11,517 bases of DNA from Nitrososphaeria archaeon (GCA_029775955.1 JARVJW010000129.1:1-11517); one strand, 5' to 3'. Shown: positions 1 to 6,821, counted from the first letter of the stretch. Numbers and translations are program-made. Notes: a model not told the origin generated them from the letters alone.

Positions 1-66
1 TGTGAGATTGTACTTAAGAAGCATCAGATAACTTCTAAAGGTCAGGTTAACAGAAATCATTACTAA
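1..66 (+). pseudogene. Possible tail or remnant with an AbrB-like SKGQV motif
   Basis: The first reading frame is open from the window edge to a TAA at 64-66. It contains the residues QITSKGQV, encoded at 25-48. This resembles the start of the SpoVT/AbrB swapped-hairpin DNA-binding fold, whose typical form is ITSKGQVTIPKxxR. The residues after SKGQV do not continue the motif and a stop follows quickly. It is therefore either a broken AbrB-like antitoxin or regulator gene, or a chance match. Only about 21 codons are visible and the upstream part lies outside the window, so confidence is low. Confidence 0.2.
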
Positions 67-88
67 TGAAATTGTTAATTAAGATTAT

Positions 89-95
89 AAAAAAA
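89..95 (-). terminator. Oligo-T terminator of the M20 gene
   Basis: On the minus strand a run of seven T residues lies 8-14 bases past the TAG stop codon of the M20 hydrolase gene, with no obvious hairpin. Archaeal RNA polymerase commonly stops at such U-rich tracts, so this is a likely intrinsic terminator. The call rests on position and composition only. Confidence 0.45.
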
Positions 96-102
96 CACAA
101 AC

Positions 103-1254
103 CTAAAAATTCAATCTAGCAAGTCCATCAAGGGCTGTCGTCATATTTTCCGTGACTTTAGCCATTGTAGATAACCTTACAAATTCGTTTATTCCATGTA
201 TATTACTGTCATCATCAATTACGCCATAACCAACTGTCGGTATGCCTGCCTTTGATGTGTATTTTCCATCATTGCCCCCCAGCTCACCCACACACTCTTT
301 CAAATCTAATCTGTTAAACATGTAGCCTGTAAAGGCGCTCACTATAGGGTTTACTGGGTCAGTGAAGTAATTACCACCCCCCTTAACTTCAATTAGTTCC
401 ACGTCAGGAATTGAACTGATATATGACCTTAGCTCCTCAAAAGCCACTTCCTTATCTTCCTCTGGAAGTAGCCTCATATCAAACTTAATAATTGCCTCAT
501 TTGGAATTACATTTGTCCTGTCACCTGTTTCAATTACTGTTGGTGTAAATCTTCCCCATACCCTTTCTTTTGGTGAGCCGGCAGGGGCTTTAAGGGCAGA
601 TAACTTTTCTTCCCTTATTTTTGAAAACTTCTCAAGCCTGTTGATGACCTCAGGCAGCTTATATATTGGATTATCAGAAAGGTGGGGATAACCCGCATGT
701 CCTCCCCTTCCCTTGACAATTATTTTACCGCTAGCTACACCACTGGCTCCACAATGCATCTCCTTACTAAAAGAATCAAGAATTATTGCGATGTCATATG
801 TCCTGCCTGAATTGCTGATAACAGCATTTAGGCCATTTTCTCCACCAACTTCTTCGTCCCCCGTTAGAGCTACAGATATATTCCATCTCCCATTTGAGAC
901 CCTAAGCAATGCAAGCGCTACAGCAACTCCGCCCTTATCGTCTGCGGAACCTCTTCCGAATACTTTATCATTTTCTACTTTTGCTTCAAAAGGGTTGGTA
1001 ATCCAACCTGTTCCTGCAGGGACAACGTCATAATGTGCCGCTACAAGCACTCTTGGTCCAACCCCATTAGCCTCTGCCAACAGGTTCCCTGTCCCATCAT
1101 TTCCATAAATCGTCTGAACCCTTGATACTTGTGTCATTTCGTTTTTCAAATATTGATAACAACTTACAAGCGATTTCCCTGTTTTTGAAACTGTATCCAT
1201 TGATATAAGCTTTGTAAGTACATCCAATTCATAATTTTTCAGGTCAGGTCGCAT
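103..1254 (-). CDS. M20 family metallohydrolase (ArgE/DapE-like deacylase or peptidase)
   Basis: A 383-residue cytoplasmic dizinc hydrolase of the M20 (ArgE/DapE/CPG2) family, which removes acyl or amino-acid groups from amino-acid derivatives or small peptides. The expected metal-site residues are all present: His74 in AAHYD, bridging Asp105 in GSADDKGG, Glu134-Glu135 in GDEEVGG, Asp160 in IILDS, and His363 in NIHGINE near the C-terminus. The dimerisation or lid domain is roughly residues 165-285, with KGRGGHAGYP at its start. The frame stays open upstream to an ATG at 1341. I prefer the ATG at 1254 because the extra 29 residues look unlike the family, and a TATA-like T-rich box sits about 26 bases before 1254, as for a leaderless mRNA. 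No gene neighbours point to a pathway, so the substrate (acetylornithine, succinyl-diaminopimelate, a LysW-linked intermediate or a dipeptide) is left open. Confidence 0.93.
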   Translation of the reverse strand: MRPDLKNYELDVLTKLISMDTVSKTGKSLVSCYQYLKNEMTQVSRVQTIYGNDGTGNLLAEANGVGPRVLVAAHYDVVPAGTGWITNPFEAKVENDKVFGRGSADDKGGVAVALALLRVSNGRWNISVALTGDEEVGGENGLNAVISNSGRTYDIAIILDSFSKEMHCGASGVASGKIIVKGRGGHAGYPHLSDNPIYKLPEVINRLEKFSKIREEKLSALKAPAGSPKERVWGRFTPTVIETGDRTNVIPNEAIIKFDMRLLPEEDKEVAFEELRSYISSIPDVELIEVKGGGNYFTDPVNPIVSAFTGYMFNRLDLKECVGELGGNDGKYTSKAGIPTVGYGVIDDDSNIHGINEFVRLSTMAKVTENMTTALDGLARLNF

Positions 1255-1275
1255 ATATGTTAATGTACATATGGC

Positions 1276-1283
1276 AATAAAAA
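1276..1283 (-). promoter_or_regulatory. TATA-like box for the M20 gene
   Basis: On the minus strand the sequence TTTTTATT is centred about 26 bases before the ATG at 1254. This is the usual spacing of an archaeal TATA box to the transcription start of a leaderless gene. It supports the shorter start codon over the ATG at 1341. A second T/A-rich box at 1350-1362 could be an older or alternative promoter. Confidence 0.4.
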
Positions 1284-1362
1284 TGTAATGTTGGAAATTA
1301 TCAACAGTGAGTGAGAAAACCCACCCTTTTACAGCACCCATGTAAGTATCTTATAAATATAT

Positions 1363-1373
1363 CTACTTCCACA
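1363..1373 (+). repeat. Left direct repeat (target-site duplication) of the decayed IS
   Basis: CTACTTCCACA here matches CTACTTCCGCA at 2285-2295 at 10 of 11 positions. Each copy directly abuts one of the two inverted repeats of the insertion sequence. This is the arrangement produced by a staggered cut on insertion. A duplication of this length is within the range described for IS4-group elements. Confidence 0.75.
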
Positions 1374-1386
1374 GGTGTGGGACACT
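1374..1386 (+). repeat. Left terminal inverted repeat of the decayed IS
   Basis: GGTGTGGGACACT pairs with AGTGTCCAACACC at 2272-2284 in inverted orientation, matching at 12 of 13 bases. The transposase remnant lies between the two. The match falls away past 13 bases, so this is a short terminal repeat. Confidence 0.75.
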
Positions 1387-1396
1387 TACTGCATGG

Positions 1397-2188
1397 TTAC
1401 CTATCAAAGTTGAATGGATTGTGAACAGGCGCATAGTATTCAATTCTGTCATCACGCCTCTGGGCAATGACTAGCATCTTGTCTGCAGCAAAGCGTCGGA
1501 ATTGCTCCTCTGATGATATTGTTCAAGGTATTTTATTTAGTTACAAACTCTTTCATAATGTCCCACTTCTGGGAACCATTTAACATTGAATTTGGAATTA
1601 TGTACACCTTCCCACAAACATGTCATACAATAATGCCTGTCAAGCCTTGCTGTATCAATGTTAACATCCACGTGAGATAGCCATTGCCTTGTCAAAGGCA
1701 TTCATTTCTGATTTGAACAAGATGTACATCTTTCAGGTCAATTATGACAAAGATGTGGACAAAGAGCTGCTTTTTTCTCATTGACCTTTGCCATATCCTT
1801 CTTAGCATACAATAGTTGATGATCAAGGAGTAGCCTGTGCCATCATGTATTAGACGCTGTGATTTCCTTGAGCACATGCAGGTTGTAAATAGCTATCATT
1901 ACCTGAGTACAGCCTCTCAATTGTCTTGTATGAAACTTATGTAGCATTGTAAACATTGCCAGCATGTCAGAGAACATCCTGTTTGACCAAGCTGCTTGAT
2001 CAGGAGAAGCTTGACCCTGTCCTAATGAGAATGGCCCGCTCTATCTGGATTATGCTGACAGCTTTATGCACCAGAGAGCTGAGCATTTCCATTGCTTCTC
2101 CGGAGTCCTCCAATTCCTTTTTTTGATGGCCCAGTTTACTGATATATTCATTGATCTCTGGATATCGTCTCTGTGTAGCCTGCCACAT
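1397..2188 (-). pseudogene. DDE transposase remnant (multiple frameshifts and stops)
   Basis: Pieces of one transposase can be followed in order along the minus strand by changing frame. An N-terminal helical part spans about 2188-2000 (residues such as RYPEINEYISKLG). An open stretch follows at about 2040-1846, then the DGTGY block at about 1844, which holds the likely first catalytic Asp. VDVNIDTARLDRHYC follows, with the likely second Asp near 1640. Next is GKVYIIPNSMLNGSQKW from about 1616, then YLEQYHQRSNSD near 1520-1500. FAADKMLVIAQRRDDRIE comes last and ends at a TAA at 1397-1399. The family usually has Glu after QRSNS, but the frame here reads Asp. At least four frame changes are needed, so no active enzyme can be made. 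Family assignment is from remembered motif blocks; a profile search would settle it. Confidence 0.8.
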
Positions 2189-2271
2189 ATATAAGCTGGG
2201 AAGTTCGTCTCTATATATAAAGCAATGGCGAATAACGTTATGTTTTTTGTTATGGTAAATAATGTTAGAAT

Positions 2272-2284
2272 AGTGTCCAACACC
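2272..2284 (+). repeat. Right terminal inverted repeat of the decayed IS
   Basis: AGTGTCCAACACC is the inverted partner of GGTGTGGGACACT at 1374-1386, with one mismatch. It marks the 5' side of the minus-strand transposase remnant. Confidence 0.75.
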
Positions 2285-2295
2285 CTACTTCCGCA
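2285..2295 (+). repeat. Right direct repeat (target-site duplication) of the decayed IS
   Basis: CTACTTCCGCA directly follows the right inverted repeat and matches the copy at 1363-1373 with one difference. The single mismatch suggests the insertion is old enough for the duplication to have begun to drift, in line with the frameshifted transposase. Confidence 0.75.
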
Positions 2296-2630
2296 AGTAA
2301 TGTTTCACATTTAACTAGATAAATTGTATAATTGGAAGAATCAACCATTTAGCTCCCGCTAGGAAGTCTCTCGTGCACTGCTACATGTAGGAAGGCTATA
2401 CCAGTTACCCATTCGAAGCCTTGCCCCATTATTATTGCCCTCCAGCACCTTCAGAAGATCAAAACTTTATGTAGGATAGCAACCAGCAATCGTTAGACCT
2501 AACCACCATCCTACGGTCAAATGTTGGGAAGAACCTTCTATATGACTTTATAATAAATGCCTTATATTGGCTGGCAGTCCAAGTATGGTCTTTGCGACCG
2601 TTAGGATGACGAATCTGAGCTGCTAAAGGC
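2296..2630. other. Unassigned stretch between two transposon remnants
   Basis: No convincing gene was found in these roughly 335 bases. The longest open piece is on the minus strand (from 2680 down to 2459, 73 codons). It overlaps the plus-strand TnpB fragment and has no family features I recognise. The stretch probably includes the eroded upstream part of that TnpB, or other old insertion debris, but nothing before position 2631 can be aligned by eye. Confidence 0.4.
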
Positions 2631-2858
2631 ATGGGCAAAACAGTGTTGTTTGTGGACCCTATATCACAAAAGTGCTCCAAATGTGGTTATGTCAATGAGA
2701 ACAACAGGAAGGGCCTTTTAATTGCCTGAACTGTGGCTTTTAGTTAAATGCTTCAAGGAACATTGAAGGTAAATTTGAGTGCTGCTGTTAACAAGCCAAT
2801 CGTTAGCTCAGTGAATACATGCCACTGGGAGGCCAGCAACAAAGGGATTAGTAGTTGA
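2631..2858 (+). pseudogene. C-terminal fragment of a TnpB (IS200/IS605 OrfB) nuclease
   Basis: The plus strand reads GKTVLFVDP, then QKCSKCGYVNENNRKG (CxxC at about 2673-2687), then after a frameshift NCLNCGF (second CxxC at about 2723-2737) and LNASRNIE. This is the zinc ribbon and RuvC-III end of TnpB, the RNA-guided nuclease of IS200/IS605-type transposons. A stop and at least one frame change interrupt it. The Asp of the usual ADLNAS motif is missing, because the gap between the zinc ribbon and LNAS is a stop codon. The N-terminal two thirds cannot be found upstream. The fragment ends only 60 bases before the oxidoreductase operon start. Confidence 0.8.
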
Positions 2859-2918
2859 CAAAATGCAGGTAAATGTTATTATCCTAGGGCGTCAAACCTG
2901 CGCATTGGGGGAACATTA

Positions 2919-3767
2919 TTGGATATTACCCAGGAGGGGACAATTCTGGAAAAGAAAGAACTTGCAACAAACATATATGAAATGAAGCTGTATGCTCCAA
3001 AGATTGCGGGCGCTGTGCACGCAGGGCAGTTCATGCTTCTTATGGTTGATGAAAAAGGAGAAAGGGTACCAATGACCATTGTTGACTGGGACAAAGTTAG
3101 GGGATGGATAGACATCGTGTACCAGGAAGTTGGTACGACCACAATCAAGTTGACTGGTCTTAAAGATGGTGAAAAGTTGTTTTACGTAGCTGGCCCACTC
3201 GGAAAACCATCAAGAGTTGGCAAATTTGGAAAGGTTGTGGTAATAGGGGGTGGCGTTGGGGTTCCCGCAATTTATCCGATAGCAAGGGCCCTGAAATTGC
3301 AAGGCAATTATGTTGTGTCAATTATTGGGGCTAAGACATCAAATGCGCTTGTATTTGAAGATAGAATGAAGGAAGTTAGCGATGAATTGATAGTTACAAC
3401 GGATGACGGCACCAGAGGTTTGAAAGGATTCACATCCGATGCCCTTAGGGAGCTGCTATCACGGGGACGGCGCTTTGACGCAATGTGGTCTGTTGGCCCA
3501 ACACTGATGATGAAAGCATGTTCTGATGTGGCTGCTGGCAATATACCTAACTCCTTTGCTAGTTTGAATTCGCTTATGGTTTGTGGGGTAGGCATGTGCG
3601 GGGCCTGCAGAGTAACTATTAAGGATAAAATACTTCTTACGTGCGTAGATGGGCCTGAATTCATTTCATATGATGTAAATTGGAAAGAGCTTGCAATCAG
3701 GCTCAAGTCTTACATGAGGGAAGAAACTGTTTCGCTGGAAATGCTTAGGGGTGCGGGCAAACTATGA
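2919..3767 (+). CDS. sudB: NAD(P)H-binding FAD/[2Fe-2S] subunit of a SudBA/NfnAB-type oxidoreductase
   Basis: A 282-residue small subunit of the sulfide dehydrogenase / NADH-dependent ferredoxin-NADP reductase type. It also resembles the PyrK electron-transfer subunit. Residues 1-100 form the FAD-binding barrel, with RVPMT at 49-53 and GPLGKPS near 92. Residues 105-215 form the NAD(P)-binding domain, with VVVIGGGVGVPAIYP. A C-terminal [2Fe-2S] motif has Cys222, Cys227, Cys230 and Cys242. Position 222 is normally Asp in NfnA (DGTGMCGxCR), so a four-Cys ligand set here is unusual and closer to PyrK. The start is a TTG with a GGGGGA ribosome binding site upstream; the frame is open back to 2859, but no ATG or GTG precedes it. 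The stop overlaps the next gene (ATGA), so both subunits are probably made together. Whether it bifurcates electrons or reduces polysulfide cannot be decided from sequence. Confidence 0.9.
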   Translation: MDITQEGTILEKKELATNIYEMKLYAPKIAGAVHAGQFMLLMVDEKGERVPMTIVDWDKVRGWIDIVYQEVGTTTIKLTGLKDGEKLFYVAGPLGKPSRVGKFGKVVVIGGGVGVPAIYPIARALKLQGNYVVSIIGAKTSNALVFEDRMKEVSDELIVTTDDGTRGLKGFTSDALRELLSRGRRFDAMWSVGPTLMMKACSDVAAGNIPNSFASLNSLMVCGVGMCGACRVTIKDKILLTCVDGPEFISYDVNWKELAIRLKSYMREETVSLEMLRGAGKL

Positions 3768-5143
3768 GTAAGGTAGGGAAGAGAGTCCAAATAAGGACCA
3801 GGCTAGCTAGTGATAGAGTAAAGGACTTCAACGAGGTTGAACTTCCTATCTCTGAGGAAGAGGCGATCAAGGAGGCTTCTAGGGATATAAAGTACTGCGT
3901 AGCACCATGCATGAATCGCGGTTGCCCGGTCAATGTTGAAATCCCGACTATGTTAAAGCTTGTTTCTCAAGGAAAAATAAAGGACGCATATGAATCACTG
4001 ATAACAAGGACGCCAGTGCCATCAATAACTGGCAGGGTATGCCAACAGGAAATACAGTGTGAAGGATCGTGTGTACTTGACAAACTTGGGGAGCCCATTG
4101 CAATAGGCGCCATTGAGAAGTTTGTAGGTGACTGGGCTCTAGAAAATGGGATTGAGATTGGTGTTAGCTCCCAGAGAAAAGGAAAGAGTGTTGCAGTGGT
4201 GGGCTCTGGACCAGCAGGAATAGTGGTTGCATCAGAGTTGCAAAGGGCAGGGTACGACGTTACAATATTTGAAGCATTTCATGAACCTGGGGGCGTGCTT
4301 ACCTACGGTATACCGGAGTTCAGGCTACCTAAGAGAATTGTCAGGAAAGAATTTGAAAAACTTAAGAATGTAGGTGTAGAACTTGAACTTGGTTCTGTAA
4401 TTGGAACAACTTACACGGTTGACGAATTACTCAAGAATTTTAACGCGGTGTTTCTTGGCGTAGGGGCAGGGAGGCCGATGTTCCTGAATGTGCCAGGTGA
4501 GAATTATGCCAATATATACACTGCAAATGAGTTTCTAACACGGGTTAACCTGATGAAGTCATACAAATTTCCAGAATATGACACACCACTACACATAGGA
4601 AGAAAAGTTGCTGTGATAGGCGCTGGGAATACCGCGATGGATGCTGCGAGATCCGCGCTGAGGCTTGGAGCCGAAACCTATATAATTTATAGGAGAGGTA
4701 GAGCTGAAATGACTGGGAGGGCAGTTGAGGTTCATCATGCTGAGGAGGAGGGGGTCAAGTTCATGTTCTACTCGTCGCCATCGGAGTTTCTGGCGGCAGA
4801 TGGCGTAGACGTAAGTGGAATCAAAATAATGAAAATGAAGCCTGGAGAACCGGATAGGACAGGAAGGCCAAGGCCAGTTCCTACTGGGGAGACAGTTGAG
4901 TTTGATGTGGACATGGTAATAACTGCAATTGGTTTTTACCCAAATCCACTTATACCAGGAACTACCCCTACTTTAAAGACAGATGACCATGGGAGGGTTG
5001 TTGTTGACCTTGAGGGGCGCACCAGCATTAAGGGGGTTTATGCTGGGGGAGACATTGTTACTGGAGAATCAACGGTAATTGAAGCTATGGGCTGGGGAAG
5101 GCGTGTGGCAAAGACCATTGACAAGGACCTTTTAAGGGTTTGA
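3764..5143 (+). CDS. sudA: Large FAD/[4Fe-4S] subunit of a SudBA/NfnAB-type oxidoreductase (GltD-like)
   Basis: A 459-residue partner of the preceding subunit, related to NfnB, SudA and the small subunit of glutamate synthase. The N-terminal Fe-S domain carries Cys45, Cys49, Cys54, Cys93, Cys99 and Cys103, plus Glu118 at the position of the Gln/Glu ligand known in this family. The first Cys of the usual RCLxC motif is missing: the sequence reads SRDIKYCVAPC, with Asp41 at that place. An FAD-binding GSGPAGIVVASELQRAGYD follows at about 147-165. The NADPH-binding IGAGNTAMDAARSALRLG lies at about 285-302, with IYRRGRAEM after it. The C-terminal FAD contact is YAGGDIVTGES. The ATG start overlaps the sudB stop by four bases and has a GGGGTG site upstream. 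The neighbouring sudB rules out a lone GltD. Function: electron transfer between NAD(P)H and ferredoxin or polysulfide in the cytoplasm. Confidence 0.9.
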   Translation: MSKVGKRVQIRTRLASDRVKDFNEVELPISEEEAIKEASRDIKYCVAPCMNRGCPVNVEIPTMLKLVSQGKIKDAYESLITRTPVPSITGRVCQQEIQCEGSCVLDKLGEPIAIGAIEKFVGDWALENGIEIGVSSQRKGKSVAVVGSGPAGIVVASELQRAGYDVTIFEAFHEPGGVLTYGIPEFRLPKRIVRKEFEKLKNVGVELELGSVIGTTYTVDELLKNFNAVFLGVGAGRPMFLNVPGENYANIYTANEFLTRVNLMKSYKFPEYDTPLHIGRKVAVIGAGNTAMDAARSALRLGAETYIIYRRGRAEMTGRAVEVHHAEEEGVKFMFYSSPSEFLAADGVDVSGIKIMKMKPGEPDRTGRPRPVPTGETVEFDVDMVITAIGFYPNPLIPGTTPTLKTDDHGRVVVDLEGRTSIKGVYAGGDIVTGESTVIEAMGWGRRVAKTIDKDLLRV

Positions 5144-5185
5144 TCAGAGAAATTATTTGCTATATACAATAATACCGTCATACTT

Positions 5186-5199
5186 GAATAAATTTATTC
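5186..5199 (+). promoter_or_regulatory. 14-bp perfect palindrome downstream of sudA
   Basis: GAATAAATTTATTC is a perfect palindrome in the 215-base gap between sudA and the TauE gene, followed by TTAATTTTC. It may be a regulator-binding site for the downstream unit or a weak hairpin near the end of the sudBA transcript. AT-rich DNA yields such palindromes by chance fairly often. The rest of this gap holds several TATA-like boxes but no gene. Confidence 0.25.
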
Positions 5200-5326
5200 C
5201 TTAATTTTCGGCAATAATTTATTAACAATTATTTATGTTTTGGCGCATTTGTATAATTTATAAAGCGATTGCCGAGCAATTTATAATGAGCATAATTATA
5301 AAGGCATAACCGTAATACGTTAAAAA

Positions 5327-5336
5327 TATTTTTAAA
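5327..5336 (+). promoter_or_regulatory. TATA box for the TauE/DUF1634 operon
   Basis: TATTTTTAAA is centred about 27-28 bases before the TTG start at 5359, the standard archaeal TATA-to-start distance for a leaderless transcript. No ribosome binding site is seen before the TTG, which also fits a leaderless mRNA. Confidence 0.5.
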
Positions 5337-5358
5337 GCTTGTTATAAAACGTACTGCA

Positions 5359-6222
5359 TTGATACTGCCAATATTTGCAGAACTGCTCTTAATATTGATA
5401 ATAAGCTCACTTTCAGGCATAATAGGAGCCTTAACTGGCCTTGGAGGGGCAACTTTCCTTGTCCCAATCTACACGCTTTACCTGGGAATTCCCTTTCCTT
5501 ATGCAGCTGGTGCGAGTTTGATATCCACTATTGCTACATCAAGCGGCGCAGGAAGCGCCTACATAAATGACAGAATAACAAATGTGAAAATAGGAATGGG
5601 TTTAGAAATTGCTACAACTCTCGGGGCTATTATAGGATCTCTCACAGTAGCTTTCATATTTGCCCACCATCTTGAATTTATTGTATATCTGGTATTTGGT
5701 GGCGTTTTGTTGTCACAAGTATATGTTCAACTGGTAAAGTCGAGGCATGAATTGCCAAAACCAACAAAGCCAGATTGGACTACTAAACTATTTCAGCTTA
5801 AAGGCGATTACTATGACGCTGTTTTACGGCAAAAAGTTGAATACCATGGAATAAGGTGGTGGTTAGGCGAAACAATAATGTTTTTTGCTGGCTTTATAAG
5901 CGGTTTGCTTGGAATCGGGAGTGGTGCTTTAAAAGTCCTTGCTATGGATTGGGCTATGAACTTACCCATGAAAGTCAGCACGACAACTAGCAATTTTATG
6001 ATTGGAGTTACAGCTGCAACCGGCAGTTCCATATATTGGGCGCTTGGTTATATACAACCATTTCTTGCAGCAGGAACTGCAATAGGAGTGCTTGTTGGAG
6101 CATATTTTGGAACAAAGATTCTTGTAAAAATAACAAGCAAGAACATACGCTACATATTTACACTGATCCTTGTTTTTCTCGGCATTCAGATGATTTTAAG
6201 GGGGTTTGGGTATGGATTTTGA
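5359..6222 (+). CDS. TauE/SafE family membrane anion exporter
   Basis: A 287-residue integral membrane protein of the TauE/SafE family (former DUF81), whose members move sulfite, sulfoacetate or other organic anions across the cytoplasmic membrane. The two internally related halves typical of the family are visible. GIIGALTGLGGATFLVP with TIATSSGA (about 20-64) is echoed by GFISGLLGIGSGALKVL and GVTAATGSS (about 168-213). Hydrophobic segments run through both halves, with a polar loop at about 127-165 between them. The start is TTG, chosen because a TATA box sits about 27 bases upstream and the protein begins directly with a hydrophobic segment. The 3' end overlaps the DUF1634 gene, a pairing that recurs in archaea. 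The substrate is not shown by the sequence; the nearby SudBA-like pair makes a sulfur compound an attractive guess. Confidence 0.88.
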   Translation: MILPIFAELLLILIISSLSGIIGALTGLGGATFLVPIYTLYLGIPFPYAAGASLISTIATSSGAGSAYINDRITNVKIGMGLEIATTLGAIIGSLTVAFIFAHHLEFIVYLVFGGVLLSQVYVQLVKSRHELPKPTKPDWTTKLFQLKGDYYDAVLRQKVEYHGIRWWLGETIMFFAGFISGLLGIGSGALKVLAMDWAMNLPMKVSTTTSNFMIGVTAATGSSIYWALGYIQPFLAAGTAIGVLVGAYFGTKILVKITSKNIRYIFTLILVFLGIQMILRGFGYGF

Positions 6223-6604
6223 AAATATTATAGGCCTTGCGTTAAGAGTTGGGGTCATAACAAGTGCTCTTTTTATAGTAATTGGGCTTGCCCTTTTTTT
6301 CATAGGAAGGCACCCTTCTTATATTGCAAATGAATTGCTCCGATACAACAGCTCAACAATTAATGTTTACAAGATTCCCAATGGAATAAAGGCGCTGGAT
6401 CTAACATATTTTATTTATTTCGGGTTAATAATATTAATAGCTACTCCTGTAATGAGAGTAGTTATTGGAATAATACAATTTATAGATCAGAAAAATCGCA
6501 TTTATGTTGCGATAACGGTAGTTGTGCTATTTAATCTTATGATGGCAATATTTGTATTGCCACGGCTTATCGTGGATATTGTGACAATTTTAGGTTTCGC
6601 TTAA
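6212..6604 (+). CDS. DUF1634 membrane protein
   Basis: A 130-residue protein with about three membrane segments (roughly 8-32, 62-83 and 97-118), with the DUF1634 hallmark FGLIILIATPVMRVV in the second segment. DUF1634 proteins are found next to TauE/SafE transporters and are presumed to assist or regulate them; no biochemical role is known. The gene overlaps the end of the transporter gene by 11 bases. I chose the ATG at 6212, with a GGGGG ribosome binding site about eight bases upstream. A TTG at 6206 would add two residues. The tight overlap suggests coupled translation and a stoichiometric membrane complex, which is inference. Confidence 0.82.
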   Translation: MDFENIIGLALRVGVITSALFIVIGLALFFIGRHPSYIANELLRYNSSTINVYKIPNGIKALDLTYFIYFGLIILIATPVMRVVIGIIQFIDQKNRIYVAITVVVLFNLMMAIFVLPRLIVDIVTILGFA

Positions 6605-6687
6605 AACAGGGAAAATCCAAAGCAATTGCAAGGATTTAGAAATTTTGAAAAAGGTCACGATAACTCCTTGGGCTAAATGGCAATCAA

Positions 6688-6708
6688 TTTTTTAACAGAT
6701 TATTTTTT
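6688..6708 (+). terminator. Two T6 runs ending the TauE/DUF1634 operon
   Basis: Two runs of six T residues (6688-6693 and 6703-6708) lie 84-104 bases past the DUF1634 stop in an otherwise gene-free gap. Archaeal transcription often terminates at such U tracts. Nothing else separates this operon from the MFS unit, which has its own TATA-like box. Confidence 0.35.
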
Positions 6709-6790
6709 ACAGTTGTTGCAATTTCATTCTGATTGCCTATAATTCGTTTTTATGGCGACAACGATCATGATATTTTGCAATAACCAAAAA

Positions 6791-6799
6791 ACTTATTCC
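6791..6799 (+). promoter_or_regulatory. TATA-like box for the MFS operon
   Basis: ACTTATTCC is centred about 27 bases upstream of the ATG at 6822, as expected for a leaderless archaeal gene. It supports the ATG over the in-frame TTG at 6807, which has no box at the right distance. Confidence 0.4.
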
Positions 6800-6821
6800 T
6801 TGAATTTTGCATCGCTTTATA

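Larger units (their letters stand above)
1374..2284 (-). mobile_element. Decayed DDE-type insertion sequence with both ends preserved
   Basis: A 911-base element bounded by 13-bp inverted repeats (12 of 13 matching) and flanked outside by 11-bp direct repeats (10 of 11 matching). It carries one broken transposase gene on the minus strand, with its stop codon just inside the left end. The transposase resembles the IS4/IS5-like DDE proteins common in Thermoplasmata, by its DGTGY, ARLDRHY and QRRDDRIE blocks. The element looks too short for that family's usual intact size, so internal deletions are likely in addition to the frameshifts. It sits roughly 110-120 bases upstream of the M20 start and about 630 bases upstream of the oxidoreductase operon. 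Confidence 0.8.

Noticed and set aside
713..1033. Plus-strand open frame of 106 codons inside the M20 gene
   Set aside because: It is antisense to a well-supported M20 gene with all metal-site residues, and its translation shows no family features.
1255..1341. N-terminal extension of the M20 protein to the ATG at 1341
   Set aside because: The 29 extra residues are unlike the family, and the TATA-like box fits a start at 1254.
2050..2283. Minus-strand open frame of 77 codons at the start of the decayed IS
   Set aside because: It runs through the right inverted repeat and shares sequence in another frame with the transposase remnant; no separate protein is supported.
3308..3706. Minus-strand open frame of 132 codons
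   Set aside because: It is antisense to the sudB-like gene and carries only low-complexity Ser/Thr-rich translation.
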